Shown: positions 1 through 8,476, counted from the first letter of the stretch. The stretch is 41,389 nucleotides of DNA from Rhizobium sp. Q54 (GCA_945904955.1 CAMDPO010000020.1:1-41389), one strand, 5' to 3'. The notes: generated by a model not told the origin, from the letters alone. Made by a program: numbers and translations.

Positions 1-2
1 GC

Positions 3-320
3 CCCTTCGGGGCGTCGCGCGGCACGCGCGCCAGGGGCGCGCAGCGCCCCTTCGGGGCAACGTCCGGCGACGACAGCCTGCTGCAGATCTACGGCGACGT
101 CTGGGAGTGGACGCAAAGCGCCTACGCCGCGTACCCGGGCTATCGCGCGCCCACCGGCGCCCTCGGCGAATACAACGGCAAGTTCATGTCGGGCCAGATG
201 GTGCTGCGCGGCGGCTCGTTTGCGACGCCGTCCGGCCATCTCCGTCCGAGCTACCGCAACTTCTTCCCTCCCACCGCACGCTGGCCGTTCGCCGGCCTGC
301 GCCTTGCAGAGGACGCATGA
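3..320 (+). CDS. egtB: Ergothioneine biosynthesis protein EgtB, C-terminal part (cut by window edge)
   Basis: An open frame enters from the left edge and stops at TGA 318-320. It encodes the end of an EgtB-type sulfoxide synthase, which joins cysteine (or gamma-glutamylcysteine) to N-alpha-trimethylhistidine in ergothioneine synthesis. Visible C-terminal FGE-sulfatase-fold motifs are [28 protein letters not shown] and FAGLRL. The iron-binding DinB-like N-terminus lies outside the window. The stop overlaps the egtD start (ATGA), so the two genes are translationally coupled. The segment before GDVWEWT (codons from 3-70) is rich in Arg and Gly and contains the palindrome GCCCCTTCGGGGC twice (1-13, 46-58), which is unusual for the family. 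Confidence 0.88.
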   Translation, partial: PFGASRGTRARGAQRPFGATSGDDSLLQIYGDVWEWTQSAYAAYPGYRAPTGALGEYNGKFMSGQMVLRGGSFATPSGHLRPSYRNFFPPTARWPFAGLRLAEDA

Positions 321-1318
321 CCGCCTATCCCACTCGTCTTCATGGCTTGCTGCGCCCCGCGTACGAGCGCCGCCGTGCGGCGCCAACGGCGCCCGCATCG
401 CGCACTGCGGCACCGCCCGGCTTTCTCGCCGATGTCATGGCCGGCCTGATGCGCCAGCCGAAGAGCATCCCGAGCAAGGACTTCTACGATCGCCAGGGCT
501 CGTACCTCTTCGATCGCATCACCGAGCTGCCCGACTACTACCTGACGCGCGCCGAGGAGGCGCTGCTGCATCTCGCCATGCCGGAGCTTGGCGGATTCCT
601 AGCGCCGCGCACCCAACTCATCGAGTACGGCGGCTGCTCGCCGCGCAAGGCGCGCATCCTGCTCGACGCGATGGAGCGGCCTGCCGCTTACGTGCCGATC
701 GACATTTCGGCCGAGACACTGTCCGCCGGCCTGGGTCTGACCCGCGACTATCCGGGGCTGCGCGTCACGCCCTACGCCGCCGACTTCTCGGCGCCGCTGC
801 GCATTGCGTTGCCGCCGGGGCCGAAGCTCGCGTTCTTCCCGGGCTCGACCATCGGCAACTTCGCGCCCGCCGACGCCCAGGTGTTCCTGCGCCGCGTCGC
901 CGCGCAGGTTGGCCGCGACGGCGGCCTGCTGATCGGCGTCGATGTGAAGAAGGACCCGCGCATCCTGTGGCGCGCCTACAACGATGACGCCGGCATTACC
1001 GCCGAGTTCAACCGCAACCTGCTGACTCGCATCAACCGCGAGATCGGCGCCGGCTTCGACCCCGCGCGCTTCCATCACTTCGCGCCCTACAACGAGGCGG
1101 AGGGACGCGTCGAAATGCATCTCGTCAGCGAGGACACCCAGGCGGTGTACGTGGGCGGGCGGCTGTTCTGCTTCCACGCCGGCGAGAGCATCCACACCGA
1201 GAACTCCTACAAGTACAGCGTGCTCGAGTTCCGCTCGATGGCACGCCACGCCGGCTTCAAGCCGATCCGCACCTGGAACGATCGCCACTTCGCGCTGCAC
1301 TACCTGCGCGTCGGTTGA
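317..1318 (+). CDS. egtD: L-histidine N(alpha)-methyltransferase EgtD
   Basis: This 333-residue protein matches the family length (about 320-330). EgtD methylates histidine three times with S-adenosylmethionine to give hercynine, the substrate of EgtB, in the cytoplasm. Recognisable motifs in order are [18 protein letters not shown], the SAM-binding [40 protein letters not shown] and IHTENSYKY. The ATG at 317 overlaps the egtB stop by 4 nt. This start is preferred over an in-frame upstream ATG-like start at 107, which lies inside egtB. egtB-egtD form a two-gene operon; no regulator is visible. Confidence 0.95.
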   Translation: MTAYPTRLHGLLRPAYERRRAAPTAPASRTAAPPGFLADVMAGLMRQPKSIPSKDFYDRQGSYLFDRITELPDYYLTRAEEALLHLAMPELGGFLAPRTQLIEYGGCSPRKARILLDAMERPAAYVPIDISAETLSAGLGLTRDYPGLRVTPYAADFSAPLRIALPPGPKLAFFPGSTIGNFAPADAQVFLRRVAAQVGRDGGLLIGVDVKKDPRILWRAYNDDAGITAEFNRNLLTRINREIGAGFDPARFHHFAPYNEAEGRVEMHLVSEDTQAVYVGGRLFCFHAGESIHTENSYKYSVLEFRSMARHAGFKPIRTWNDRHFALHYLRVG

Positions 1319-1357
1319 ACGACCGACCGCCAACAACAAGGAGAAGAGAGACGTGTC

Positions 1358-1741
1358 ATGAAGTTCTTCCTCCGCCGCACCGGTTCCGCCCTGGTCACCA
1401 GCATCGTTGCCGCCCTGTTGATGCTCGGCGCCCTCTCCCTCACGCCGACGCCGGCTGGCGCGGCGGCGGTTCACACCGACGCGCGGCCTGCATTCTGAGT
1501 CTTCGGCGAAGCGTTCCGCGAGCTCGACGCGCTGCGCGTCACTGCGCTGACCGCGCCAGACGCGCCGAGCGGCCGCGGCCGCGGCTGCGGCTGCGGCTGC
1601 GGCTGCGGCTGCGGGGACGGTCCCCTGCGGTCACTTCGACGTCGATGACGTGAGCTTGGCGCTTTCCGCCGTGCCGTGCCGCCGGCCGCGCTGCTGCTGA
1701 CGGGCTTGGCCGGCCTCGGCTTTCTGCGCCGTCGCTCCTGA
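1358..1741 (+). pseudogene. Decayed secreted protein with signal peptide and VPxPA/PEP-CTERM-like tail
   Basis: ATG 1358 follows an AGGAGAAGAGAG ribosome site and encodes a clear signal peptide (MKFFLRR then a hydrophobic core ending PAGAAA). A TGA stops the frame at 1496-1498, leaving 46 residues. Further on, one frame reads HFDVDDVSLALSAVP and a second reads VPPAALLLTGLAGLGF-LRRRS to TGA 1739-1741. Together these look like the usual ending of a PEP-CTERM/VPLPA-CTERM sorted protein (acidic DDVSL box, VPxPA, hydrophobic helix, Arg tail). Restoring it needs a frame change near 1690 and removal of the early stop. I infer a gene broken by at least one stop and one or two frameshifts; sequencing error is an alternative. 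Confidence 0.5.
1571..1614 (+). repeat. Hexanucleotide tandem repeat (GGCTGC)n
   Basis: Five exact GGCTGC units run from 1583 to 1612, preceded by two GGCCGC variants from 1571. The array lies inside the decayed secreted-protein gene. It reads Gly-Cys, Ala-Ala or Arg-Leu repeats depending on frame. Because the unit is a multiple of three, slippage by whole units would not by itself shift the frame. Confidence 0.85.
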
Positions 1742-1968
1742 GACGCACGGCCCCGGTTGTAGTGGCGCGTCGCCGCCTTTTACGCGCTTTCACACCGTTT
1801 TTACCCCCGTGGGTTGCCTAGAGGAGGGGCGGGGGGTACAGCCCAAGGTTGGGACATTTCCGATGGGATCGGGCGTCCGGGTCTGGGGGGTCAGACCGCG
1901 ACAGCTTCCGCTCCGGCGCCCCTACGAGGGAGCGCCGAGCGTTGTTCGCGCCCTAAGGGGGCCAGCGT
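1742..1968. other. Intergenic region, nothing recognised
   Basis: Between the decayed gene and the next coding sequence there is G-rich DNA without a convincing promoter or RNA structure. The only functional element I can support is the AAGGGGG ribosome site just before the ATG at 1969. Confidence 0.4.
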
Positions 1969-2694
1969 ATGGGTAGTTTCGGTCAAGCGTTGTTCTGGAC
2001 CCAGGCGATGGCCGGCGTGTGGATGTTCGCCGCCGTCACCACCCACGGTGCCGAGATGTACGACTTCCTGCGCGACTGGATGTTCGGCTCGCCGACTCGC
2101 GTCGCTGTCGCCGCCATCGGCCCGCTCGAGGCGAGCTGCCCGCCCGCCAGCGTGCCCAAGTCCGAGCCTGGCAACACGCTCGTCCTCGGCGGCTTCAACG
2201 TCGGCGACAAGGACTTCATCGACCCGATGCAGTACCTCAGCCCTATGACCGAGACGCCATACGCCATCGTGCGGATCACCGGCACCGGCGGCAACCGCGA
2301 CTTCCCGCCCGGCACGTACTACCACCTGCCCGAGGGCGTCACCTTCCTCCCCGCCATGCTGAACGCCAACACCGACTCGCTGCCCTACGTCAGCGAAGCG
2401 CTCTACGTCGCGCTCGATCGTCTGCGCTGCGTCGTGGCGATGAGCAACGGCGAGGTGCGCGTCAACAAGGCGCTGCTGTCCTTGCCGCGCCAGCGCTACT
2501 GGGAGATGGATCGCTCCATCCTCGCCGAAGGCCTCGGCACCACCGGCGTCCACCTGCAGATCGTCGACGCGGTCAGCGAGAAGCGCACGCCGTGGGACAA
2601 CGACCAGGTCCAGGCCGCCGCGCAAAAAGCCCACATGACCGTGCCGGCGCCCGAGATCTACCGCGCGTACGTCAAGCTCGCGACCAACCGCTGA
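1969..2694 (+). CDS. Hypothetical protein, 241 residues
   Basis: I do not recognise this family. The ATG is preceded by AAGGGGG at a good spacing. The N-terminus (about residues 1-30) is moderately hydrophobic and aromatic (FGQALFWTQAMAGVWMFAAV) and could be a poor signal or membrane-associated segment. The rest is soluble-looking, with three cysteines and no metal or nucleotide motif that I can name. Codon use fits the high-GC chromosome. The gene stands alone and is followed by a strong hairpin terminator shared with the convergent gene. Confidence 0.7.
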   Translation: MGSFGQALFWTQAMAGVWMFAAVTTHGAEMYDFLRDWMFGSPTRVAVAAIGPLEASCPPASVPKSEPGNTLVLGGFNVGDKDFIDPMQYLSPMTETPYAIVRITGTGGNRDFPPGTYYHLPEGVTFLPAMLNANTDSLPYVSEALYVALDRLRCVVAMSNGEVRVNKALLSLPRQRYWEMDRSILAEGLGTTGVHLQIVDAVSEKRTPWDNDQVQAAAQKAHMTVPAPEIYRAYVKLATNR

Positions 2695-2723
2695 ACAAAA
2701 AGAAGGAATGAGGGGGCGAACTG

Positions 2724-2760
2724 AGAGGGCGGCAGCCTCCCTGCCGCCCTCTTTCTTTTT
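2724..2760 (+). terminator. Rho-independent terminator, probably bidirectional
   Basis: A perfect 11-bp stem (2725-2735 with 2741-2751, arm GAGGGCGGCAG) closes a 5-nt loop and is followed by TTTCTTTTT. It lies between two convergent stop codons (2694 and 2768). The same GGGCGGCAG/CTGCCGCCC stem recurs near 3463 and 7042. Confidence 0.88.
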
Positions 2761-2767
2761 GTGCGCC

Positions 2768-3355
2768 TCAGTACTTCCCCATCGTCAGCTTCGACTGCGC
2801 CAGCAGCTTGTTGTCGGCGGGATTGGTGTCCGACTTGCTCACCGCCATCACCGTGACGGTGTAGGTGTTGCCCATGCCGCCCGAGCACGGTGGCAGATAG
2901 CTCGGTCCACCGAATCCGCCCGAACGGTTCTCTGCCTCGATGAACGTGTTGGCCGGCAGCCCGGTGATGACCTCACCCGGGAACGGAGCGAGCCGCGCAC
3001 TCGTGCCGGTCACGCGGAATCCCACCACGCCGTGCCCGCCGTTGTTCATCGGCGCATACGTCTCGTCGTTGAACGCGAGCAAGATGGCGTCGGTGCCCGC
3101 CGGAATGTTGTCGACTTGGAAGGCCGGCGTGTTGCCCTGACCCTGGAAGCGCCGGCACTGCTGCCCGGCCGGAACAGCTGTTCCGTTCCACGCCGTGTCC
3201 ACGAACGTCACGCGCAGCTCCGGCACGGTCGGCGTGACCGGCGCATAGGTCGGCCGCGCCGGCGCCGCTGGCGCCGTCACCTGTGCGAATGCGGCACCGG
3301 CGGCGATTCCGCCGGTCAACAGGACCGCTCCAAGAATTGTGTGCGTCGCGCGCAT
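2768..3355 (-). CDS. Exported PEBP/YbhB-like (Raf kinase inhibitor-like) protein
   Basis: The frame extends further upstream, but the ATG at 3355 is preceded by GGGAG and begins a classical signal peptide (MRATHTILGAVLLTGG then ending AAFAQ), giving 195 residues. After a Pro/Ala-rich linker the mature part resembles phosphatidylethanolamine-binding-protein-like proteins. It has a PAGTDAILLAFND strand region, a Gly/His segment NNGGHGVVGF, and a FGGPSYLPPCSGG turn followed by YTVTVMAV, comparable to the GPxPP...H/Y-Y-x-F core. The expected catalytic-pocket histidines are only partly evident, so the ligand is unknown. It is a monocistronic minus-strand gene, convergent with the hypothetical gene downstream. 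Family assignment is moderate. Confidence 0.6.
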   Translation of the reverse strand: MRATHTILGAVLLTGGIAAGAAFAQVTAPAAPARPTYAPVTPTVPELRVTFVDTAWNGTAVPAGQQCRRFQGQGNTPAFQVDNIPAGTDAILLAFNDETYAPMNNGGHGVVGFRVTGTSARLAPFPGEVITGLPANTFIEAENRSGGFGGPSYLPPCSGGMGNTYTVTVMAVSKSDTNPADNKLLAQSKLTMGKY

Positions 3356-3451
3356 GGGTTCTCCCGGTCGTTGTGGTTCGAGCCCGTTTGGCCTGCGAAG
3401 ACCCTCCTGTATAGCGGTGCGCCCGTCTACCCGGTCTGAACGGGATCGCGC

Positions 3452-3486
3452 ACAAATGAAGAGGGCGGCAGGTTTCCCTGCCGGCC
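3452..3486 (+). repeat. Left copy of a 32-bp hairpin-containing direct repeat flanking the island
   Basis: The segment starting ACAAATG at 3452 and containing the 21-mer starting GGGCGGCAGG recurs at 7031-7065 with two mismatches in the first 32 bp. Here the hairpin is shortened (CGGCAGG/CCTGCCG) because the right arm reads CCGGCC. No gene ends directly upstream on the plus strand, so it is not an obvious terminator of a plus-strand gene. Confidence 0.7.
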
Positions 3487-3622
3487 TTCGCGTCTTCTTT
3501 GGGCGGAACTGAGTGGCAGTCGCCGTCCTTTGTAGCGGCTCAGTCCACACTGGGCGCGAACGCCGCCACCCCGCATCGCGCGGCAGTGTCGGCTTGACGG
3601 TCACCGCACGCTATGATGAAGC

Positions 3623-4714
3623 GTGAACTTGGCGCTTTCGTTCTTTGGGCGAGCTCTCCGAAGCGTGCGGTGGGTCGCCCGCAAGGAGGCGCGCGTCACC
3701 CTGCTACGTAGCTTGGAGTTTGTTCGATACCGACGGCCGCTGTTGGCGCGCGCCTGCTTGTGGTGGGTTGGCGCACGAGGCCCAGTTTGGTTCTTTGGGT
3801 TGTACGTTGTCTTGTTCGTGGTCGCCGTTCTGGGAGGCGACGCAGCGCTGGATGTTGTCTCCGCCGTGGTCGGGGAGAAGCCCGAGCCAACTAGAGGTGC
3901 AGTCGCTGAGGTTGTGGTTCGGTTCGACGAGCTCGCGGTGCAGGCGCAAGCCACGGTCGTCGGCTTGGTTCTACCCGTAGCACTGGCGTTGGTCGCGATT
4001 CTCCAGTCGAAACGCGACAATGCGACCCTTGTTCGAGTCTTCTATCGCGAAGCCCGCGCGTACGAGATCGCAGCAAGCCATGTTGCGCTCCTCGTGGTCC
4101 TACTTGTCGAACAGTTGCTTCCGCTTGAGGCATCGCCCGCAGCGGTGATCCTTGTGTACCTGCGGATGACTTGGCTTGTGGCAAATTCGCTTTCGCTTTG
4201 GCACTTCCTCCGAACTTGCCTCGACTTTGTTCAGCCGCACGGTCAACAGCGCTTGGTCCGGCGATACGTTGCAAACGAAGCCGCTCCGATGGAGGTCTCG
4301 GACCGGATTGCCGGTGCAGCTTCCCAGATGCCCTTCGAGTTTGGGCTCGTCCCGAAGGCGTGGGAGAGAGAGTTCAGACATGGTCAAGCGGACTACGGCC
4401 CTGCCGTTCAATTCGGTAGCCTCTTGTTTCGAGACCTAGGGGAGCAAGTGATCGTAGACCTTCCAGAGCGGCCCCACGTCGTAGTGGACATCTGGTGGCG
4501 ACCGATACGATGGGTCGCCGCAAGATGGATGTTTCGGAACCGAGACGTTCGAGTGTCCCGCATGAACGAGGCCACTCTCAACTTGCCACTCCACGTGGGA
4601 CAAAGAATTCGCGGAGGTCATACGATTCTGAGCGCTGTGGATCCCGCGCGCGGGCTGACACCAATAGAGCGTTTCGCAGTTCGTGTGTGCTACCGGATTG
4701 GTACAGACGATTGA
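3623..4714 (+). CDS. Hypothetical four-TM membrane protein (island gene A)
   Basis: This 363-residue protein has no family that I recognise. It has a basic N-terminus (about 1-50), four predicted membrane helices (about 53-72, 109-128, 149-167, 171-195) and a soluble C-terminal half of about 165 residues. The start is GTG 3623 with a weak ribosome site. Third-codon positions are much less GC-rich than in neighbouring genes, which suggests acquired DNA. The stop overlaps the start region of the large downstream gene, so the two are probably one transcription and translation unit. An alternative is that both were once a single reading frame. Confidence 0.75.
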   Translation: MNLALSFFGRALRSVRWVARKEARVTLLRSLEFVRYRRPLLARACLWWVGARGPVWFFGLYVVLFVVAVLGGDAALDVVSAVVGEKPEPTRGAVAEVVVRFDELAVQAQATVVGLVLPVALALVAILQSKRDNATLVRVFYREARAYEIAASHVALLVVLLVEQLLPLEASPAAVILVYLRMTWLVANSLSLWHFLRTCLDFVQPHGQQRLVRRYVANEAAPMEVSDRIAGAASQMPFEFGLVPKAWEREFRHGQADYGPAVQFGSLLFRDLGEQVIVDLPERPHVVVDIWWRPIRWVAARWMFRNRDVRVSRMNEATLNLPLHVGQRIRGGHTILSAVDPARGLTPIERFAVRVCYRIGTDD

Positions 4715-7008
4715 CCGATCCTACCGCCTCTGACGTGCTTGGCCAGTACGCGACCTCGGCGGCAGAGGCCATTCGAGATGGTTCGCACGTCCGCTTCGAT
4801 GCCGCTGTTGACGTGTTGGTGGACTTTCAGGCGTTCCTCTGGCGCCTCTTCACTTACGCCGACAATTCGGGCAGACAACGAACTCACTCCGAACTGCCGG
4901 AGCTTTTTGGTCCGCTCTACACGGAGTGGATGAGGGACTTCCGCGATCTTGCGGAACTTGCTGCTCGGTCGCTCAAGCACGATCCCGAGTTTTTCGAAGT
5001 CGTCGCTGGCGTGCCGGGAAGGTTGCTCGCCCACCTGCCATCCGGGTCGCCAGTTGGGATGGCGCGCTCTCCGCTCGCTTTGTCACTCACTCTATTCCAT
5101 CGCGTTGGAGACTGGTGGCAGCAACAGCTTGCGGAGCCGTCTGTAGCACCGACGTACGCAACGCCGTATCGACTGAGTGGCTTCTCTGGGCGCTTGTACG
5201 GCGACGCGTTGCGCCGATACGTCTCGGCCTGGGAAGGGCTGCCCTTCTACGCGAAGCACCTGTTTGAGGGGTGGCAGAATCAAGCGGCTACCGACCATGT
5301 ACGCGCCGAGAAACTGATCCGCTTGGAGGAATTCTTTTCCCAGCACCTGCGCGACACGGCTTACACGGTGGGGGCGGCGGTCCACCGAGGTGATACTGAA
5401 GGTGCGCGCCTGACGGCAGATATGCTCCTCAAGTGGAACTTCGATCTCTTGCTGGAAGTGAGGAACGACTACTTTCCCTCCAAGAGGCTCTTGGATGGAC
5501 TCTTTCCGTTCAGTGTCGAAGGTTGGCTTCAGATTCTTGCGAGAGAACGTGCTGCTGCTTGGCAGGACCGCGTTAGCGGGGCCGCGTGGCTAAAGGCAGC
5601 GTTGGACAACGCGCGAACCGACGCGTGTTTGATCGTCGTCTTGGTGCTGCTGGGTTGGCACATTTCGCTACCAATAGGGTCGTCGTTGGCCCTCGAGACG
5701 GCCAAACAACTGCTTTCAGCTAAGTCAGTTGAGCAGGACGCGATGCACCTCCATTCGCTTCGTCAGGATTTCTCGAGCCTGTCGCAGATTCTCGTGCGCC
5801 AGGCCGTATCGGGATCTCGGTATTACGCGGGTAGCTACGGCTCCTGGCTGGATTCTCTGGTTGAGCGAGTCGACAGGTTGAACAGCTTTGACGTCGTTCC
5901 CGGACGAATCTACCGCCCGCCGGGTGCGCACGGATTGGACGGTCTCCGCGTCTTTCAGGCTGTCCTGCTTCTTTCAGCGGTCGATCCCTCCGTCCCAGTG
6001 ACGATTCCCGAAGGCATCCAGGAGTTGGCTACGGCGGCCCCTGGAAGTGACGGCCCGGAGAAATTTGAACGGTACGCTGGCGAGCTACTCAAGATTCTCT
6101 CCGAGTTTTGGCAGCCTCGTTGGGATGAGGCTGTGTCGGAGGTCAGCGCACACGTCCTGACGTACGAAGAGATCGCAGCGCGCAAGAGCTGGCTGCGTTC
6201 GTTCCTCGAAGCCGCGACCGGTGCCGTCGACGATGTTCGCGCGCGTCGCATTCGCGAGGCCGAACCTCTGCGAACGGTCGAGTTTGCGCGAGCGGTTGAG
6301 AGCGCAATCTTGGCGAAGAGCGATTTCCCGCTGTCGCTCGTTGCGCGCATCAGCTTGGTCCAAGAAGAACTTGATGCTCAGGAAGTATCATTTTCCGGAT
6401 TCAAGAAAGGACAGCTTGCTGAACCCCCAATTGTTCCTCCGATGTCCAACGACGTTGGGATGGTAGCGGACCGAGCGTCAGGGGTAGTCGCTGACAACCT
6501 CCTCCGCGAGATGCAAGCGCTGCCAGGCATCGGGATCGTGCCACTCCTCGCCGAGGACTCGTTCATCAAAGAGTTTCTTCCGCGTGTGGCGTTGATCCAA
6601 GCACGTGGAACGATCCCAATCCTCGCGGTGGATCGCGGCAGGTCGCCGGGTTGGGTCCAGGACTGGTTTCGTCGTGATCCTGACGTCGTCGCTCGGAGGG
6701 ATCGGCGATTGGTCATTCTCCGGAATCCGGAGTCGGACGACGTTGCATATTCCTTCGACCTGAGCGGCGCGCGCGTATATCGGACTCATGTTGGCGGGGG
6801 CATGTTGCTCTTTGGGCAAGACACCCTGAAGGAACTCGCCTTTACGAAGGAGGATGATCGGTTTGTAGCCGTGGTCTTCGAACCAGGCGAGTCCGACGCC
6901 CTCGTCGGTAGCCTCGCGATTCGTTGGAAGCAGCGACTTGCTGTTGCGGCGGAAACGATCGCGCTTTTCGAGTTCCCTTCTGACGAACCACGCAACGCGG
7001 CTAGCTGA
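4711..7008 (+). CDS. Hypothetical large soluble protein (island gene B)
   Basis: The frame is open well upstream (from 4495), but that part overlaps gene A and reads like an out-of-frame shadow. The first plausible start is TTG 4711, overlapping gene A's TGA (TTGA); GTG 4687 is the alternative. The product is about 765 residues, mostly helical, rich in Trp, Arg and Leu, with one hydrophobic stretch (ACLIVVLVLLGWHISLPIG, mid-protein) and a C-terminal alpha/beta-looking region containing GTIPILAVDRGRSPG. I see no Walker, nuclease or protease signature. Lower GC matches gene A. The pair may form a complex of a membrane partner and a large cytosolic partner; this is inference only. Confidence 0.7.
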   Translation: MTDPTASDVLGQYATSAAEAIRDGSHVRFDAAVDVLVDFQAFLWRLFTYADNSGRQRTHSELPELFGPLYTEWMRDFRDLAELAARSLKHDPEFFEVVAGVPGRLLAHLPSGSPVGMARSPLALSLTLFHRVGDWWQQQLAEPSVAPTYATPYRLSGFSGRLYGDALRRYVSAWEGLPFYAKHLFEGWQNQAATDHVRAEKLIRLEEFFSQHLRDTAYTVGAAVHRGDTEGARLTADMLLKWNFDLLLEVRNDYFPSKRLLDGLFPFSVEGWLQILARERAAAWQDRVSGAAWLKAALDNARTDACLIVVLVLLGWHISLPIGSSLALETAKQLLSAKSVEQDAMHLHSLRQDFSSLSQILVRQAVSGSRYYAGSYGSWLDSLVERVDRLNSFDVVPGRIYRPPGAHGLDGLRVFQAVLLLSAVDPSVPVTIPEGIQELATAAPGSDGPEKFERYAGELLKILSEFWQPRWDEAVSEVSAHVLTYEEIAARKSWLRSFLEAATGAVDDVRARRIREAEPLRTVEFARAVESAILAKSDFPLSLVARISLVQEELDAQEVSFSGFKKGQLAEPPIVPPMSNDVGMVADRASGVVADNLLREMQALPGIGIVPLLAEDSFIKEFLPRVALIQARGTIPILAVDRGRSPGWVQDWFRRDPDVVARRDRRLVILRNPESDDVAYSFDLSGARVYRTHVGGGMLLFGQDTLKELAFTKEDDRFVAVVFEPGESDALVGSLAIRWKQRLAVAAETIALFEFPSDEPRNAAS

Positions 7009-7030
7009 TCTACCCCGGCAGCAGGTAGCA

Positions 7031-7065
7031 ACAAATGCAAAGGGCGGCAGGTTTCCCTGCCGCCC
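7031..7065 (+). terminator. Hairpin terminator and right copy of the flanking direct repeat
   Basis: A perfect 10-bp stem (7042-7051 with 7056-7065, loop TTTC) sits between the convergent stops of island gene B and the aldolase gene. The following bases are CTCGTTCCTT, so the U-tract is imperfect. The 32 bp starting ACAAATG repeat the left flank at 3452 with two mismatches. Confidence 0.75.
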
Positions 7066-7099
7066 CTCGTTCCTTGTCCCGAGTGTTGACGGCTCGCCC

Positions 7100-8125
7100 T
7101 TAGGCGGCCTTCTCCATCTCGGTGGTGTACTTGCCGGTGCTCGCCGCCCAATTCATCTTCGAGCGGTGGGCGAGCGCACGCTGCGCGGCGGCGACGTTGG
7201 CGGCCTTGCCGGCCCACGTCTTGAGCGAGCTGTCCTGCAGCGCGCGGCCGTAGGAGAAGCCGAGCTTCCACGGCAGCGGGCCCAGCTTGTTCATCAGGTT
7301 GAGGTGCTCGGTGGCCTCGCCCTCGTCCTGGCCACCGGACAGGAACGCGATGCCTGGCACTGCGCCCGGCACGAAACGCTTCAGTGTCTTCACGGTCCAC
7401 TCGGCAACCTGCTCGCGGGACGCCTGCTTCGGGCAGTCCTGCGCCGCGATCACCATGTTGGGCTTCAGCACCATGCCTTCGAGCAGGACGCGCTGGTCGT
7501 GCAGCTCGTTGAACACGCAATGCAGGGCGCGCTCGGTGACTTCGCGCGCGTATTCGATCGAGTGGGTGCCGTCCATCAGCACCTCGGGCTCGACGATCGG
7601 CACGAGGCCGGCTTCCTGCGCCAGCTTGGCGTAGCGCGCGAGCGCGTGGGCGTTGACGTGGATGGCGTAGTCGGTCGGCGTCTTGTTCTTCTCGTCGGGC
7701 GTGATGACGGCGCGCCACTTGGTGAACTTGGCGCCGAGCTTGGCGTACTCGGCGAGACGCTCGGCGAGGCCGTCGAGGCCCTCGGTGAGGGTCTCGGTGG
7801 GCGAGCCCGGCAGCGGCTTGACGCCGGCGTCGACCTTGATGCCCGGCAGGATGTTCTGGTCGTTCAGGATCTTGACGAAGGGCACGCCCGCCTTGGTGCT
7901 CTGGCGGATGGTCTCGTCATAGAGAATGGTGCCCGAGATGTATTCGCCGAGGCGCGGCGTGGTGAACAGCATCTCGCGGTAGGCCTGGCGGTTCTCGACC
8001 GTCGGGTCGATCTTCAACTTCCCCAGGCGCTTGTTCGCGGTGCTGTTGCTCTCGTCAGCGGCGAGGATTCCCCGTCCGCCTTCGACCATCTTGCGGGCAA
8101 TCGCCTCCAAATCGGCTGCAGCCAT
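7100..8125 (-). CDS. Fructose-bisphosphate aldolase class I
   Basis: This 341-residue protein matches class I aldolases (about 340-360). It cleaves fructose-1,6-bisphosphate to DHAP and glyceraldehyde-3-phosphate in glycolysis/gluconeogenesis through a lysine Schiff base. Motifs are GRGILAADESNSTANKRL near the N-terminus, LFTTPRLGEYISG, PIVEPEVLMDG, the Schiff-base lysine in VLKPNMV, FLSGGQDEGEATEHLN and LGFSYGRALQ. The frame runs on to 8284, but ATG 8125 has GAGGGG just upstream and starts at the conserved N-terminus. It is monocistronic. Class I enzyme in a bacterium is less common than class II but well known in Alphaproteobacteria. Confidence 0.95.
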   Translation of the reverse strand: MAAADLEAIARKMVEGGRGILAADESNSTANKRLGKLKIDPTVENRQAYREMLFTTPRLGEYISGTILYDETIRQSTKAGVPFVKILNDQNILPGIKVDAGVKPLPGSPTETLTEGLDGLAERLAEYAKLGAKFTKWRAVITPDEKNKTPTDYAIHVNAHALARYAKLAQEAGLVPIVEPEVLMDGTHSIEYAREVTERALHCVFNELHDQRVLLEGMVLKPNMVIAAQDCPKQASREQVAEWTVKTLKRFVPGAVPGIAFLSGGQDEGEATEHLNLMNKLGPLPWKLGFSYGRALQDSSLKTWAGKAANVAAAQRALAHRSKMNWAASTGKYTTEMEKAA

Positions 8126-8476
8126 AGTCCCCTCGATCCTCTCCGGTGTGTTGGTTAAGGGCCTGCCCGCGGGCAACCCGCCCGTGCGAACCCTTGTTTT
8201 CTGCCTCTGACGGGATGTTCCCGGCCTTGGCCAAGCCTGGATAAGGCCGCGGCCCTCTCCCCAGGAACCCCGAAGCTCATTCACTAGCGCCTCCGGTGGG
8301 GGCTTTTCAAGCGCGCCCGCCCGCGACGCGTCGGCGCGCCGGCGCCGCCCATGGATCGGGAGTTTCCGCCTAACCGTGTGTAGAAGCTTGCAAATCGCCG
8401 CCTGAGCAGGAAAACTCGGCCGTGCTAGGTGGGGTCAAAGGCCTCGCGCGGGGGCGGCGCGCGGTAGGCACAGGGT
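8126..8476. other. Divergent intergenic region
   Basis: These 351 bp separate the divergent aldolase gene and the 8477 gene, so promoters for both should lie here. A weak plus-strand candidate is TTGCAA near 8390 with AAAACT 17 bp downstream, which I do not consider secure. GC-rich inverted repeats occur around 8325-8350. No small gene or RNA was recognised. Confidence 0.4.

Noticed and set aside
3-320. egtB C-terminus considered as a second DGR variable region, because it has the same FGE fold
   Set aside because: Its RGGS-containing end shares no extended nucleotide match with the TR. It aligns only at the level of fold motifs and shows no adenine-specific pattern.
1571-1614. Short tandem repeat as a CRISPR-like array
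   Set aside because: The repeat unit is 6 bp without spacers and no cas gene is nearby. No CRISPR array is visible anywhere in the window.
1496-1640. Possible selenoprotein or cysteine-rich peptide: in-frame TGA followed by a Gly-Cys repeat reading
   Set aside because: The Gly-Cys run is just one frame of a GGCTGC microsatellite, another in-frame stop follows, and no SECIS-like stem or maturase gene was seen. The CTERM-like tail in other frames fits a broken gene better.
3592-3623. TTGACG plus TATGAT as the promoter of the island
   Set aside because: The two hexamers are only 12 bp apart, far from the 16-18 bp needed, so they do not form one sigma70 promoter.
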